A stretch of DNA of 64,000 nucleotides from NCBI RefSeq assembly GCF_029227915.1, contig NC_079878.1:32825501-32889500 (forward strand). Direction: 5' to 3'. The stretch comes from Hydractinia symbiolongicarpus (taxonomy: Eukaryota; Cnidaria; Hydrozoa; Anthoathecata; Hydractiniidae). Positions 62,843 through 64,000 of the stretch are shown here, piece after piece. The position numbers and the translations under genes were made by a program. Every line of letters starts with the position of its first letter. Positions within the stretch are counted from its first letter, which is position 1. The notes below the pieces were generated by a model, which did no database searches, was not told the DNA's origin, and saw nothing but the letters and a program-made list of their open reading frames with translations.

Positions 62843-64000
62843 AGTAAACTCATTTCCAGAACGATTTTTTAAATTATTTTTTCACCACTAAACCGCATAA
62901 GATTGTAGTTTTTAGAAATGTTTTCATTTTTGATGAAACGCTGAATAAAAGAAGTTCAATCGCCGGCAAACGAAAACCCGCGATTTCCCGTAAATCCCGG
63001 CTTGGCCCGTATAGTCAAAAGTATACAAAGAAAGTACCCAGATAGTAAACTCATTTCCCGAACGATTTTTTAAATTATTTTTTCACCACTAAAACGCATG
63101 AGACTTGTAGTTTTCAAAAATGTTTTCATTTTTGATGAGACGCTGAATAAAAGAAGTTTAATCGCCGGCAAACGAAAACCTGCGATTTCCCGTAAATCCC
63201 GGACTCGGCCCGTATAGTCAAAAGTATACAAAGAAAGTACCCAGGGTGTAAACTCATTTCCCGAACGATTTTTTAAATTATTATTTCACCACTAAAGCCC
63301 ATGAGACTTGTAGTTTTTAAAAATGTTTTCATTTTTGATGAGACGCTGAATAAAAGAAGTTTAAACGCAGGCAAACGAAAACCCGCGACTTCCCGTAAAT
63401 CCCGGACTCGGCCCGTATAGTCAAAAGTATACAAAGAAAGTACCCAGGGTGTAAACTCATTTCCCGAACGATTTTTTAAAATATTATTTCGCCACTAAAG
63501 CCCATGAGACTTGTAGTTTTTAAAAATGTTTTCATTTTTGATGAGACGCTGAATAAAAGAAGTTTAATCGCCGGCAAACGAAAATCCGCCATTTCCCGTA
63601 AACCCTGGACTCGGCCCGTATAATCAAAAGTATACAAAGAAAGTACCCAGGGAGTAAACTCATTTCTCGAACGATTTTTTAAATTATTTTTTCACCACTA
63701 AAACGCATGAGACTTGTATTTTTCAAAAATGTTTTCATTTTTGATGAGACGCTGAATAAAAGAAGTTTAATCGCCGGCAAACGAAACCCCGCCATTTCCC
63801 GTAAACCCCGGACTCGGCCCGCATAGTCAAAAGTATACAAAGAAAGTACCCAGGGAGTAAACTCATTTCCCGAACGATTTTTTAAATTATTTTTGCACCA
63901 CTAAAACGCATGAGACTTGTAGTTTTCAAAAATGTTTTCATTTTTATGAGACGCTTAATGAAAGAGGTTTAATCGCCGGCAAACGAAATCTCGCGTTTTC
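62843..64000 (-). repeat. 1,621 bp octamer, copy 4, cut by the window end
   Basis: The series restarts with CCGCATAAG at 62893 and follows the octamer, but the GACACTGAATG and ACTTAGGGAG units are missing: CCCAGATAG (63037) leads straight to the AATCGCCGGC unit. The window ends inside a GAAATCTCGCG unit, so the array continues beyond it. Confidence 0.88.

Larger units (their letters stand above)
28429..64000 (-). repeat. Satellite array, minus orientation, about 174 complete monomers
   Basis: The same satellite continues here as its reverse complement, recognised by CCCAGGG or CCCTGTG ending each unit and by GTATACAAAG, CGCCGGCAAACG and CACCACTAAA in reversed order. Summing the blocks between mapped unit boundaries gives about 174 complete units plus partial units at the junction and the window end. 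Unit length is almost always 202-203 bp. I saw no example of the 192 bp deleted form, which is common in the plus half. Subfamily B units (AAGCCC and ATTCG read on the minus strand) are regularly mixed among subfamily A units, and a C type appears after 53.9 kb. No gene or transposon interrupts the array. Confidence 0.96.

Noticed and set aside
1-64000. CRISPR-like regular repeats
   Set aside because: There is no alternation of a short conserved repeat with unique spacers. The full 203 bp unit is homologous throughout, and no cas genes are present.

Overview
The whole 64 kb window is tandem satellite DNA. I found no credible protein gene, RNA gene, transposon, CRISPR array or unique-sequence island. 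The basic monomer is 203 bp, with a 192 bp variant that lacks 11 bp. It is G/C-richer in its first half (blocks such as CCCTGGG, ACGGGCC, GCCGGC) and A/T-rich in its second half. Megabase-type tandem arrays with higher-order structure point to a eukaryotic nuclear genome, most likely pericentromeric, centromeric or other heterochromatin. I do not recognise the satellite family and cannot name the organism.

Layout. Bases 1-28381 hold 141 complete monomers in the plus orientation, followed by a 45 bp stump (28382-28426). After two extra bases (27-28 of the 284xx decade) the array flips: 28429-28572 is a truncated minus-orientation monomer, and about 174 further complete minus-orientation monomers run to the window end. 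The flip creates a perfect 60 bp inverted repeat around a 101 bp spacer.

Higher-order structure. Plus side: 2,209 bp and 1,197 bp blocks (1-3609), a 790 bp tetramer (3610-5979), a 598 bp trimer (5980-7175), a mixed 5/7-monomer zone (7176-9193), a 1,410 bp heptamer zone (9194-15826), a 3,044 bp 15-monomer tandem duplication with two substitutions seen (15827-21915), and shorter mosaics up to the junction. Minus side: a 5,072 bp 25-monomer tandem duplication that reads as identical after its first base (29994-40137), a partial third copy (40138-43382), a 2,233 bp 11-monomer duplication (44397-48862), a 1,014 bp pentamer pair (49675-51702), a 1,414 bp heptamer pair separated by another block (53324-57569), and a 1,621 bp octamer (57369-64000).

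Three subfamilies can be told apart by linked variants: A (CCCTGGG, TTTGACTATAC, GAGTCC), B (CACAGGG, ATTCGACTATAC, AAGCCC) and a later C type (CCGCATAAGATTG on the plus strand of the minus array). Chimeric monomers show exchange between them. The 11 bp-deleted monomers (21 of 141) occur only on the plus side, so the two halves have separate amplification histories. There are no genes to act together; any function would be structural (chromatin, centromere, satellite transcription) and cannot be decided from sequence alone.
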